A stretch of 64,000 nt of DNA from Mycobacterium sp. URHD0025 (GTDB lineage: Bacteria; Actinomycetota; Actinomycetes; Mycobacteriales; Mycobacteriaceae), in NCBI RefSeq assembly GCF_000426065.1, contig NZ_AUEQ01000016.1, positions 1-64,000 on the forward strand. Direction: 5' to 3'. The notes under the pieces were generated by a model. That model had not been told where the DNA came from, searched no databases, and worked only from the letters and a program-made list of their open reading frames with translations. The position numbers and the translations under genes are program-made. Positions 1-9,675 of the stretch are shown here, one piece after another (positions within the stretch are counted from its first letter, which is position 1; each line of letters begins with the position of its first letter).

Positions 1-3000
1 AACTGTCGCAGCGGTTGCCGGGTTATATGGTGCCCGCCGTAGTGATGGTGGTTGAGGCGATTCCGTTGACGGTAAACGGGAAGCTGGATCGGCGGGCCCT
101 GCCGGCCCCGGATTACGCCGACACCGACAGCTACCGCGCCCCGTCCACCACGGTCGAGGAGATCCTTGCCGGCATTTACGGCAAAGTTCTGGGGTTGGAG
201 CGGGTCGGGGTTGATGACTCGTTCTTCGACCTGGGCGGCGACTCCCTCTCTGCCATGAGGTTGATCGCTTCGATCAATGCCGGCCTGGATGTTGATATCG
301 CCGTGCGTACGTTGTTCGATGCACCCACGGTGGCACTGCTGGCTCCACGCATCGACATGGCTACCAGCGGGCTTCCCGCTCTGACAGTCCAACAGCGGCC
401 CGCCCTTATCCCGCTGTCCTACGCGCAGAACCGGATGTGGTTCCTCAACCGGTTCGACAGTGGCGCAGCCACATACAACATGCCGACCGCGTATCGGATC
501 AGTGGACGACTCGACACCGACGCCCTCGCAGCGGCGTTGGCTGACGTGGTGGGCCGCCACGAGAGCCTGCGGACATTGTTCCCCGCGGTTGACGGTGTAC
601 CGCGGCAGGTTGTAGTGCCCGCAGACCAGACCGACATCGGGTGGGAGGTCGTTGACGCCTCCGGCTGGTCCACGGAGCGGCTGCGGGAGGTGATCCACGA
701 GATCATCGGGTACAACTTCGACTTGTCCGCTGAAACACCGCTGAGGGCAACCCTTTTCCGGGTGGCCGCGGACGAGCACGTGCTGGTGGCGGTGGTCCAT
801 CACATCGCCGGCGATGGCTGGTCGATCGGGCCTCTGGTACGTGACCTGGGCATGGCGTATGCATGCCGGTGCGCGGGACAGGCACCCGGCTGGGCACCGT
901 TGCCCGTGCAGTACGTCGACTACACCCTATGGCAGCGCGAGCATCTGGGCGATCTGACCGACCCGGACAGCCGCATCGCCGGGCAACTGGCCTACTGGGA
1001 GGAGGCGCTGGCCGGGCTGCCCGAGCGGTTGGAGTTGCCGACCGACCGGCCCTATCCGCCGGTGGCGGACCACCGCGGCGCCACCGTGATGGTCGATTGG
1101 CCGGCCGAGTTGCAGCAGCAGGTCGCGCGAGTGGCCCACGAGCGCAACGCCACCAGCTTCATGGTGGTCCAGGCCGCACTGGCCGTGTTGCTTGCCCAAT
1201 TGAGTGCCAGTTCCGATGTGGCAGTCGGGTTCCCGATCGCTGGGCGCCGCGATCCGGCGCTCGACGAGTTGGTCGGGTTCTTCGTCAACACGCTGGTGCT
1301 GCGGGTGGATCTGGGTGGTGACCCCACGGTCGCAGAGGTGCTCGAGCAGGTGCGTCAGCGTGCGTTGGCAGCCTTCGAACACCAGGACGTGCCGTTCGAG
1401 GTGCTGGTCGAGCGGCTCAACCCGACCCGCAGCCTGGCCCATGAGCCTGTGATCCAGGTGATCTTCGCCTGGCAGAATCTGCCCGGCCTGGACAATGATG
1501 CGGCGACCGCGCTCAGTCTGGGTGATGTGCAGGCCGCCCCGCTGGAGGCTGATACCCAGACTGCCCGCATGGATCTGGTGCTTTTCCTCCGAGAACACTG
1601 GACCGACGCCGGTGAGCCTGCTGGAATCTGGGGCTCGGTGGAATTCCGGACCGATGTGTTCGATGCGGCGAGCATCGAGACCCTGATCGAGCGGTTGCGC
1701 CGGGTGTTGGTGGCGATGACGTCTGATCCGGGTCGTCGGCTGTCGTCGGTGGACCTGCTCGATGCGTTTGAGCAGGCGCGTTTGGACGAAGTCGGTCACC
1801 GGCGTGTGTTGGCCCGCTATGGCACGGAATCATCGATTCCTGAGCTGTTTGCCGGCCAGGTGGTGCGGGCTCCTGATGCGGTGGCGGTGCGGTTCGACGA
1901 CCGGTCGTTGACTTACCGTGAGCTTGATGAGGCATCGAACCGGTTGGCACACTCGCTGGTTGGGGTTGGTGCCGGCCCGGGGCGCTGTGTCGGTTTGTTG
2001 ACAGGCCGGTCGGCCGATGCGGTCGTCGCGATTATGGCTGTGCTGAAGTCGGGGGCGGCGTATCTGCCGATCGACCCGGCCCATCCGGAAGCGCGTGTGC
2101 AGTTCATGCTGGCCGATGCTGCGCCGGTGGCGGTCCTGACCACGGCTGGTTTGGTTGATCGGATGGCAGGCTGTGGTGTCCCGGTCCTGCGGATTGATGA
2201 TCCCCGCATCGACTCCTTGCTCGGCACGCCTGTGGCGTCGGCTCCGGCGGCTGACGACGTGGCCCACATTATCTACACCTCGGGCACCACGGGCGTGCCC
2301 AAAGGTGTTGCCGTCACTCATCAGAACGTGACGCGACTCTTCGATGGTCTGGACGTGGGTCTCGAGATGGGCCCGGGGCAGGTGTGGGCTGCGTGTTCGT
2401 CGTTGGCTTTCGACTATTCGGTATGGGAGATCTGGGGCGCCCTACTGCACGGTGGGCGTTTGGTGGTGGTGCCCGAACAGCTGACGCGGTCACCGCGCGA
2501 GCTGCAGGCGTTGCTTGTCGACGAGCGGGTGACGGTGTTGAGTCAAACTCCGTCCGCGGTGGGGATGCTCTCGCCGGAAGGACTGGAATCGGTGTCGGCG
2601 TTGATGGTGGCCGCCGAACCGTGCCCGCAGAAAGTGGTGGAGCGGTGGGCGCCGGGCCGGGTGATGATCAACGGCTACGGCCCGACCGAGACAACGGTGT
2701 ACGCCACGATCAGCGCTCCGCTACAGGCCGGGGCGGGTGTCGTCCCGATCGGTGTGCCGGTCCCGGGCGCCGGGTTGTTCGTGTTGGACCAATGGTTACG
2801 CGAAGTCCCGCCAGGTGTGGTGGGGGAGCTGTATGTAGCCGGTCGGGGCGTCGGCCTCGGTTATGTGCGCCGGCCGGGGTTGACCGGGTCACGTTTTGTC
2901 CCTTGCCCGTTCGGGATGCCGGGGACCCGGATGTACCGCACCGGGGATCGGGTTTCCTGGGGAGCCGATGGGCAGCTGCGGTATGCCGGTCGCGCGGACG

Positions 3001-6000
3001 AGCAGGTCAAGATCCGCGGCTACCGCATCGAACTCGGCGAAATCCAGTCGGTGTTGGCGTCCCATCCCCGCGTCTCCCAAGCGGTGGTCGTCGCCCACAC
3101 CACCACGTCCAACGCGAGCCAGGGTGAGCCGACCGCCGACAAGCGGTTGGTGGCCTATGTCGTCCTGGACCCGGAGATGATGCTGGTCCGCGAGTCTGCC
3201 CGCGAAGCGGAACTCGTAGACCAGTGGCAGGGCGTGTATGAGGGCCTGTACTCGGGGGAGTCGTTCACCACGGGCACGCCCACCGAACTGGGCGAGGACT
3301 TCGGGGGCTGGAACAGCAGTTACACCGGCGATCCAATTCCATTGCCGCAGATGACCGAATGGCGTTCGGCTGCGGTAGACCGAATCCTGGCGCTGCGACC
3401 GCGCCGAGTGCTGGAGATCGGTGTGGGCTCGGGGCTGCTGCTTGCGCACGTGGCCCCGGAGTGCGTCGAGTATTGGGCAACGGACTTCTCGCCACCGACG
3501 ATCCAGACATTGCGGACGAAAGTGGCCGGGCAGCCCTGGGCGGACCGGGTACGGTTGCGGGCGCAGCCGGCCGACGCCCCCGATGGGATTCCACAGGGCC
3601 ACTTCGATGTAGTGGTCCTCAATTCAGTCATCCAGTATTTCCCGAGTGCGGGCTATCTGCTCGATGTTCTGGCCCTGGCGATGCGGTCATTGGCGCCCGG
3701 CGGAGCCCTGTTCCTCGGCGATGTGCGCAACCTGTCGTTGTTGCGGGCGTTCACTACCGGGGTGGTATGCGCCGGCGGTCAGGACGGGCGTGACAGTGAG
3801 GACACCGCTGCGGCAGTAGGTGAGCGGGTGCGTCGCGAGATTCTTGCCGAACAGGAGCTCCTGGTGGCTCCCGAGTTCTTTGCCACACTGCCACAACATC
3901 TCGGCGACATCGCCGCCGTCGAGGTGCGACTCAAGGACATGCAGGCGGTCAACGAACTCAGCGGCTATCGGTATGAGGTGGTGCTACGCAAGGGGCCGAT
4001 CCCTGTGCGCTCGGTTGCGAACCTACCGTGCGAACCATGGCAGCGGTTCGGGGGCCTGGCGAGGTTGGGCGAGTATCTGCGGTCCGAAGGGTTACCGGAG
4101 CTTCGCATCTCCGGGGTTCCTCATGCCGGAATCTGGCAGGACGTCGAGCTGGTACGCGAGCTGGACAAGGCGGGTGACCGCGAGTATGTCAGCGAATTAC
4201 GTTCCGGCATTTCGGCTTCCGAGGCAGTGTTACCGCATGACTGCTTACAGCTGGGCCGGGAGCTCGGGTACGCCGCGGCCGTGACCTGGTCGCCGTGTGA
4301 TGGTCTGGTCGACCTCATCTACACGCGTGCCGCCGCGTCATCGGGCGACGGTGCCGTGCTGGCGCTGTCGGATCTTTACCTGCCCGGCACTGCAGCGGGC
4401 TCGCTGGCCGCATACGTCAATGACCCGTCTGCGATCGAACGAGCCGGGGAACTGCGTCGTTTCGCGGGGGACAAGCTGCCCGAATACATGGTGCCCACGG
4501 CGATCATGGTGTTGGACGCCCTGCCGCTCACCGTCAACGGCAAACTCGATCGCCGGGCACTGCCGAACCCGGAGTTCAACAGTGGGGTGGCCTACCGGGC
4601 TCCTCGTGACCAGCGCGAGCGGGCTCTGGTCGCCCTGTTCGGTGAGGTTCTGGGGGTCGCCCGAGTCGGCATCGACGACGGGTTCTTCGACCTGGGCGGA
4701 CACTCCCTCACCGCGACGCGATTGGTCGCGCGAACCCGGGCCGAGCTGAACGTCGAGGTGACGATCCGGGCTTTGTTCGATGCCCCCACCGTGGCCGAAC
4801 TGTCCGAGTGGATGAGCGCACATGCCGGGGATCGGGCCGGCGCGGCGCTGACCGTCCAGGAGCGGCCCGCGGTGCTGCCGTTGTCGTATGCCCAGCAGCG
4901 GTTGTGGTTCCTGGACCAGTTGCAGGGCCCCTCACCGGTTTACAACATGCCTACCGCCTACCGGATCACCGGGACGTTGGATAGCGAAGCGCTGGGGGCG
5001 GCGCTCACCGATGTGGTGGCACGCCACGAGAGCCTTCGTACCGTCTTTACGGCGGTCGATGGGCTACCGCAGCAGGTCGTGATTCCCACGGAGCGGGCGC
5101 AGTTCAGTTGGCAGGTGGTGGATGCCCGCGGGTGGCCGGAGTCGCGGCTACGGGAGGCTGTCGACGCGACGGTGCGGCACTGCTTCGATCTGGCCGGCGA
5201 AGTCCCGGTCCGGGCAACGCTTTTGCGCGTCGACGAGAGTGAGCACGTACTCGTTGTCGTGGTCCACCACATTGCTGCCGACGGTTGGTCGATCGCGCCG
5301 ATGGTGCGCGATCTCGGGATGGCCTATGCCGGCCGATGCGTGGGCCAGGTTCCCGACTGGTCGCCACTACCGGTGCAGTACGTCGATTACACGCTGTGGC
5401 AACGCGACCAACTGGGCGATCTCAATGATGCCGACAGTCCGATCGCCGCCCAGGTGGCGTACTGGGAGCAGGCGTTGGCGGGGCTGCCCGAGCGGCTGGA
5501 GTTGCCGACGGATCGGCCGTATCCGCCGGTCGCCGACTACCGCGGAGCCAGCGCGGCGGTGGAGTGGCCGATTGAACTGCAGCAGAGTATCGGTCGACTG
5601 GCGCGCGAGCACGATGCCACCAGCTTCATGGTGCTGCAGGCGGCACTGGCGGTGCTGCTGTCGAAGCTGAGCGCCAGTTCTGATGTGGCGGTGGGTTTCC
5701 CAATTGCGGGGCGGCGCGATCCGGCGCTCGATGATCTGGTGGGATTCTTCGTCAACACCCTGGTGCTACGGGTGGACCTCGGCGGAGACCCGACCTTCGC
5801 CGAGCTCATGGCCCAGATACGTCAGCGCAGCCTGGCCGCCTACGAGCATCAGGACGTGCCCTTCGAGGTGCTGGTGGATCGGCTCAACCCGATCAGGAGC
5901 CTGACCCATCACCCGTTGATCCAGGTGATGTTCGCCTGGCAGAACTTCGTCTCAGGAGACAGCGGTGATTCTGGCGCCGATCCGCTTCTGAGCGACGTGC

Positions 6001-8906
6001 AGGTGACCCCACTTCCTGCCGACACGCAGGCTGCCCGCATGGATCTGGCCTTCTCGCTCGAGGAGCGCTGGACAGGGAGCGGAGCGCCGGACGGAATCGT
6101 CGGCTCCGTCGAGTACCGCACCGACGTGTTCGACGCAGACAGCATTCGGAAACTGATCGAACGACTGGAGCGCGTGGTGTCGACCTTGACCACCGATGCC
6201 CATCAGCGGGTGTCGTCGGTGGACGTGCTCATTGCCGGCGAGCGGGATTGCCTGGACGAGATCGGCAACTGTGCGGCACTCGCCACCTCCACGATGGTGT
6301 CGGTCCCGACGTTGTTCAGTGAGCAGGTGGCCCGCGCACCGCAGGCGGTGGCGGTGACGGATGCCGGCGTTCCACCCCAGTCCCGTCGAAGCCGCACGAA
6401 GACCTATCAGGAACTCGACGAGGCGTCGAATCGGTTGGCGCACTTGCTCGAAGGTATGGGTGTCGGGCCGGGGCAGAGTGTCGCGCTGCTGTTCAACCGT
6501 TGCTCCGAGGCGATCGTGGCGATGCTGGCTGTGCTCAAGACCGGAGCGGCCTATCTGCCGATGGACCCGGCACACCCAGAAGCACGGATCGCTTTCATGC
6601 TCGCCGACGCCGCGCCGAGTGCCGCGATCACCTCCGCAGTGCACCTCGATCGCCTGGCCGCAGCCGGCATGGCCGTCATCGACATCGATGACCCTCGCAT
6701 CGACGGCCACCCGAATACGGCGTTGCCGCCACCGGAGGCTGACGAGATCGCCTACCTGATATACACCTCGGGCACCACCGGTACCCCCAAAGGCGTAGGC
6801 ATTACGCACCACAACCTGACGCACCTCGCCGCCTCGATGCCGACCGGACTGCCGGCCAATCAGGTATGGACACAGTGTCATTCGTACGCATTCGACTTCT
6901 CGGTGTGGGAGATCTGGGCGGCGCTGTTGACCGGCGGACGGCTGGTTGTCGTGCCGGAAGAGGTAGTCGGCTCACCGGAGATCTTCCACGATGTGCTGGT
7001 TTCAGAAGCCGTCAATGTGCTGACCCAGACCCCATCGGCAGTGGCCGCTCTCTCGCCGGAGGGCTTGGGATCGACTGCGCTACTGCTCGGCGGTGAATCC
7101 TGCCCGAGTGACGTGGTGGACCGATGGGCGCCCGGGCGCGTGGTGATCAATGCCTATGGTCCGACCGAGACGACGGTGTACGCGTCGATGAGCGCGCCCT
7201 TGACGACGCCGGACTCGGCGGGACCGCGGGTGGTCCCGATCGGTGCCCCGGTGACCACGTCGGCGTTGTTTGTGCTGGATCAATGGCTGCACCCGGTCCC
7301 CGCCGGGGTGGTGGGCGAGTTGTACGTGGCAGGCCGTGGTGTGGCGTGCGGGTACATCGGCCGGTCCGCATTGACCGGGTCGCGGTTTGTGGCCTGCCCG
7401 TTCGTCGGGCCGGAAGATCCCGCAACCCGGATGTACCGCACCGGTGATCTGGTGTGTTGGGATGCCGGCGGCCAGTTGCGCTACTTGGGGCGTGCCGACG
7501 AGCAGGCCAAGATCCGTGGCCACCGCATCGAACTCGGGGAGATCCGAACAGCATTGGCCGATATGGACAGAGTAGGCCAGGCCGCGGTGGTGCTCCGGGA
7601 GGACCATCCCGGAGACCAGCGCCTGGTCGGCTATGTCACCGAGTCTCTGGCCGGCGCGGTAAACCCGGGTCAGGTGCGAGCGAGGCTGGCCGAACGGCTG
7701 CCGGTCTATATGGTTCCGGCGGCGGTCATGGTCGTGGATGCACTTCCTTTGACCTCCAACGGAAAACTCGATTTGCGCGCTCTGCCGGCACCTGAATACG
7801 AGGCCGGCCAATACCGGGCCCCCGAGACTCCCGTCGAAGAGGCCCTGACCCGCATCTACGCTGAAGTGCTCGGTCTGGAGCGCGTCGGGGTCGACGACTC
7901 GTTCTTTGACCTCGGCGGCGATTCTCTGCTGGCGATGCGGGCCGTCGCCGCGATCAACAAGGCCACGGACGCACACCTGGCCGTACGCGTGATGTTCGAG
8001 GCGCCGAACGTGAGAAGCCTGGCTCAGCGGATCGGAAATGTGGACAGTGCTGAGGAAGTGGTCCCCGTCGACGTCCTCAGGGCGGGCTCAGGCGCTCCCG
8101 TGGTCTGCATTCACGACGGTTTCGGGTTGAGCTGGTCGTATCGGGCACTCGGCGAATACCTGGACTGCCCGATCATCGGAATCAATCAAACGACGACAGC
8201 CGACCAGGCAGATCCCGTATCGATAAACAACCTGGCAACGATCTATGCGGACCGCGTTCAAGCCCTTCACCCGGATGGCCCCTACAAGCTCCTCGGCTGG
8301 TCGTTCGGTGGCGTCGTCGCACAGGCGCTCGCCGTGGAGCTACAGCGCCGAGGATGCGAAGTCCAGCGTCTCGTACTCCTGGACGCCGCATTGAGGACGA
8401 ACAGACTCACGACCGGCGCCGACAGGCTCGTCGCCGAGAACCGGGTGCTGGCCGAAGGTCTCGTGTTGGAATACATCTTGCAGACCAACAACATCGACGT
8501 GCCACCGCACCGGAGGCCCATCGACTATCAGCGGGCGGAAGAACTGATTCGGGAACAGGGTGCGCTGGGGTTCGCTCTCCCGCCAAAGCCGTTGCTGGAG
8601 TTCATGGCCCAAAATCTCAACGATAACCAGCTCCGCCTGCTCGATCACGCGCCCGAGGTATTCGATGGCGATGTCGCCGTTTTGATGGCCACGCGGCACC
8701 GAAGCAAAGACGGCGCACCAGGACTACGGTCCCGCTGGCATGAGATGCGGAATCGGCGGGCCGCTCGGACCCATCTGCAAAGCTGGCGGCCGTGGATTGC
8801 CGGCGAGATCAACGCGCACTCGGTCGACTGCACGCACTACGAGATGTTTACGCCCAGGGCGCTCAAAGAGTACGGAAGCCGACTCAGACTGTTATTGGAC
8901 AGCTGA
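1..8906 (+). CDS. Non-ribosomal peptide synthetase, 3' part (A-end-PCP-C-A-MT-PCP-C-A-PCP-TE)
   Basis: The gene enters from the left edge already inside an adenylation domain, so its start is outside. Residue 1 here is the TTG at 15, which is not the true start. Order seen: end of an A domain with NGKLDRRALP (21-30); carrier with LGGDS, Ser77; condensation about 125-560 with HHIAGDG near 262; A domain about 605-1510 (YTSGTTG near 754, FDYSVWE near 800, YGPTETT near 888) split between A8 and A9 by a methyltransferase about 1050-1460 whose SAM motif VLEIGVGSG is near 1132; carrier Ser1564; condensation about 1612-2090; A domain about 2097-2590; carrier Ser2637; thioesterase about 2680-2963 with GWSFGG (Ser2763) and likely His2941. 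The MT position is the one used for peptide N-methylation. No epimerase or reductase domain is visible. The visible part adds two residues, the first N-methylated, then releases the chain by TE. Substrates cannot be assigned. It converges on the next gene with 9 bp between. Confidence 0.95.
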   Translation, partial: LSQRLPGYMVPAVVMVVEAIPLTVNGKLDRRALPAPDYADTDSYRAPSTTVEEILAGIYGKVLGLERVGVDDSFFDLGGDSLSAMRLIASINAGLDVDIAVRTLFDAPTVALLAPRIDMATSGLPALTVQQRPALIPLSYAQNRMWFLNRFDSGAATYNMPTAYRISGRLDTDALAAALADVVGRHESLRTLFPAVDGVPRQVVVPADQTDIGWEVVDASGWSTERLREVIHEIIGYNFDLSAETPLRATLFRVAADEHVLVAVVHHIAGDGWSIGPLVRDLGMAYACRCAGQAPGWAPLPVQYVDYTLWQREHLGDLTDPDSRIAGQLAYWEEALAGLPERLELPTDRPYPPVADHRGATVMVDWPAELQQQVARVAHERNATSFMVVQAALAVLLAQLSASSDVAVGFPIAGRRDPALDELVGFFVNTLVLRVDLGGDPTVAEVLEQVRQRALAAFEHQDVPFEVLVERLNPTRSLAHEPVIQVIFAWQNLPGLDNDAATALSLGDVQAAPLEADTQTARMDLVLFLREHWTDAGEPAGIWGSVEFRTDVFDAASIETLIERLRRVLVAMTSDPGRRLSSVDLLDAFEQARLDEVGHRRVLARYGTESSIPELFAGQVVRAPDAVAVRFDDRSLTYRELDEASNRLAHSLVGVGAGPGRCVGLLTGRSADAVVAIMAVLKSGAAYLPIDPAHPEARVQFMLADAAPVAVLTTAGLVDRMAGCGVPVLRIDDPRIDSLLGTPVASAPAADDVAHIIYTSGTTGVPKGVAVTHQNVTRLFDGLDVGLEMGPGQVWAACSSLAFDYSVWEIWGALLHGGRLVVVPEQLTRSPRELQALLVDERVTVLSQTPSAVGMLSPEGLESVSALMVAAEPCPQKVVERWAPGRVMINGYGPTETTVYATISAPLQAGAGVVPIGVPVPGAGLFVLDQWLREVPPGVVGELYVAGRGVGLGYVRRPGLTGSRFVPCPFGMPGTRMYRTGDRVSWGADGQLRYAGRADEQVKIRGYRIELGEIQSVLASHPRVSQAVVVAHTTTSNASQGEPTADKRLVAYVVLDPEMMLVRESAREAELVDQWQGVYEGLYSGESFTTGTPTELGEDFGGWNSSYTGDPIPLPQMTEWRSAAVDRILALRPRRVLEIGVGSGLLLAHVAPECVEYWATDFSPPTIQTLRTKVAGQPWADRVRLRAQPADAPDGIPQGHFDVVVLNSVIQYFPSAGYLLDVLALAMRSLAPGGALFLGDVRNLSLLRAFTTGVVCAGGQDGRDSEDTAAAVGERVRREILAEQELLVAPEFFATLPQHLGDIAAVEVRLKDMQAVNELSGYRYEVVLRKGPIPVRSVANLPCEPWQRFGGLARLGEYLRSEGLPELRISGVPHAGIWQDVELVRELDKAGDREYVSELRSGISASEAVLPHDCLQLGRELGYAAAVTWSPCDGLVDLIYTRAAASSGDGAVLALSDLYLPGTAAGSLAAYVNDPSAIERAGELRRFAGDKLPEYMVPTAIMVLDALPLTVNGKLDRRALPNPEFNSGVAYRAPRDQRERALVALFGEVLGVARVGIDDGFFDLGGHSLTATRLVARTRAELNVEVTIRALFDAPTVAELSEWMSAHAGDRAGAALTVQERPAVLPLSYAQQRLWFLDQLQGPSPVYNMPTAYRITGTLDSEALGAALTDVVARHESLRTVFTAVDGLPQQVVIPTERAQFSWQVVDARGWPESRLREAVDATVRHCFDLAGEVPVRATLLRVDESEHVLVVVVHHIAADGWSIAPMVRDLGMAYAGRCVGQVPDWSPLPVQYVDYTLWQRDQLGDLNDADSPIAAQVAYWEQALAGLPERLELPTDRPYPPVADYRGASAAVEWPIELQQSIGRLAREHDATSFMVLQAALAVLLSKLSASSDVAVGFPIAGRRDPALDDLVGFFVNTLVLRVDLGGDPTFAELMAQIRQRSLAAYEHQDVPFEVLVDRLNPIRSLTHHPLIQVMFAWQNFVSGDSGDSGADPLLSDVQVTPLPADTQAARMDLAFSLEERWTGSGAPDGIVGSVEYRTDVFDADSIRKLIERLERVVSTLTTDAHQRVSSVDVLIAGERDCLDEIGNCAALATSTMVSVPTLFSEQVARAPQAVAVTDAGVPPQSRRSRTKTYQELDEASNRLAHLLEGMGVGPGQSVALLFNRCSEAIVAMLAVLKTGAAYLPMDPAHPEARIAFMLADAAPSAAITSAVHLDRLAAAGMAVIDIDDPRIDGHPNTALPPPEADEIAYLIYTSGTTGTPKGVGITHHNLTHLAASMPTGLPANQVWTQCHSYAFDFSVWEIWAALLTGGRLVVVPEEVVGSPEIFHDVLVSEAVNVLTQTPSAVAALSPEGLGSTALLLGGESCPSDVVDRWAPGRVVINAYGPTETTVYASMSAPLTTPDSAGPRVVPIGAPVTTSALFVLDQWLHPVPAGVVGELYVAGRGVACGYIGRSALTGSRFVACPFVGPEDPATRMYRTGDLVCWDAGGQLRYLGRADEQAKIRGHRIELGEIRTALADMDRVGQAAVVLREDHPGDQRLVGYVTESLAGAVNPGQVRARLAERLPVYMVPAAVMVVDALPLTSNGKLDLRALPAPEYEAGQYRAPETPVEEALTRIYAEVLGLERVGVDDSFFDLGGDSLLAMRAVAAINKATDAHLAVRVMFEAPNVRSLAQRIGNVDSAEEVVPVDVLRAGSGAPVVCIHDGFGLSWSYRALGEYLDCPIIGINQTTTADQADPVSINNLATIYADRVQALHPDGPYKLLGWSFGGVVAQALAVELQRRGCEVQRLVLLDAALRTNRLTTGADRLVAENRVLAEGLVLEYILQTNNIDVPPHRRPIDYQRAEELIREQGALGFALPPKPLLEFMAQNLNDNQLRLLDHAPEVFDGDVAVLMATRHRSKDGAPGLRSRWHEMRNRRAARTHLQSWRPWIAGEINAHSVDCTHYEMFTPRALKEYGSRLRLLLDS

Positions 8907-8915
8907 CAGAACCGG

Positions 8916-9581
8916 TCACCATATCCCCGGCAGCATGCGGTATCGAACCTTCTGCATGTAGTCGCGGTATCCGTCCAGCTCTGCCGCGAGGAACTTCTCC
9001 TCATCCTGGATGCGTAGGGCGAACAGCAGGATGCCCGGGATCAGAAACATGAGGCCCCAGAAGGAACCGAGCGCAAGGGGTATTCCGGTCAGAAGCAGCG
9101 CGTTGCAGGTGTACATCGGGTGCCGCACGAAGCCGTACAGGCCAGTGGAGACAAGCCGTTGATTCGCCTCCACCCGAACCGTCACGGCCGCATGGCTGTT
9201 CTGAACGAGCACCAGGCAAATCGCAGCCAGTCCGAGCGCGACCAGCACATCGCCGGCCAATGAGACCTCTGTGGCGACGACCGACCATTCGAAGCGGTGA
9301 TCGACCGCGCTCACGACGAGCATTGCCGCCCAGAGCAATAAGACACCAACGACAATGACCTTCTGCTGTGGTCGTTCCTCGGTCGTGGGCAACCGCCGCA
9401 GCAGCACCGCGGGGTTCTTGCGCAGGAAATAGACCGCCGACACCCAACCCGAGACCACGAGTACTGCGAGAAACACCCAACCTCGCCAGTAGTCGAATGT
9501 GCCTGCCGAAGCAAATATAACCAGCCCGGTCAGTGTCATGCCGATGGAACTTGAAACCAGCATTCTGATAACGGTTTTCAT
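8916..9581 (-). CDS. Membrane methyltransferase of the isoprenylcysteine carboxyl methyltransferase (ICMT/PEMT) type
   Basis: 221 residues with about five hydrophobic segments. The C-terminal half carries the family signature: GLYGFVRHPMY followed by DEEKFLAAELDGYRDY. These RHPxY and E/Y elements bind S-adenosylmethionine and the acceptor in ICMT and phospholipid methyltransferases. The protein is therefore probably an integral inner-membrane SAM methyltransferase acting on a lipidic substrate. The ATG at 9581 follows GGGAGGG. It lies downstream of the GAP gene on the same strand (94 bp) and ends 9 bp from the NRPS end. Its place in the lipopeptide locus suggests it methylates the lipopeptide, for example a free C-terminal carboxylate, but many mycobacterial relatives have unknown substrates. 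Confidence 0.8.
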   Translation of the reverse strand: MKTVIRMLVSSSIGMTLTGLVIFASAGTFDYWRGWVFLAVLVVSGWVSAVYFLRKNPAVLLRRLPTTEERPQQKVIVVGVLLLWAAMLVVSAVDHRFEWSVVATEVSLAGDVLVALGLAAICLVLVQNSHAAVTVRVEANQRLVSTGLYGFVRHPMYTCNALLLTGIPLALGSFWGLMFLIPGILLFALRIQDEEKFLAAELDGYRDYMQKVRYRMLPGIW

Positions 9582-9675
9582 GGGCCCTCCCGACGCTGAG
9601 CCATGACCCTCAGCTAACAGGATACGCCGTCGGCTCCCACTTCGGCGGAATCAAGATCGTCGGCCGATGTTCGGA

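Noticed and set aside
1..8906. Calling the NRPS Mps2 of the glycopeptidolipid pathway
   Set aside because: The visible end has a thioesterase and an embedded methyltransferase; GPL synthetase ends in a reductase. Only the transport neighbours are GPL-like.
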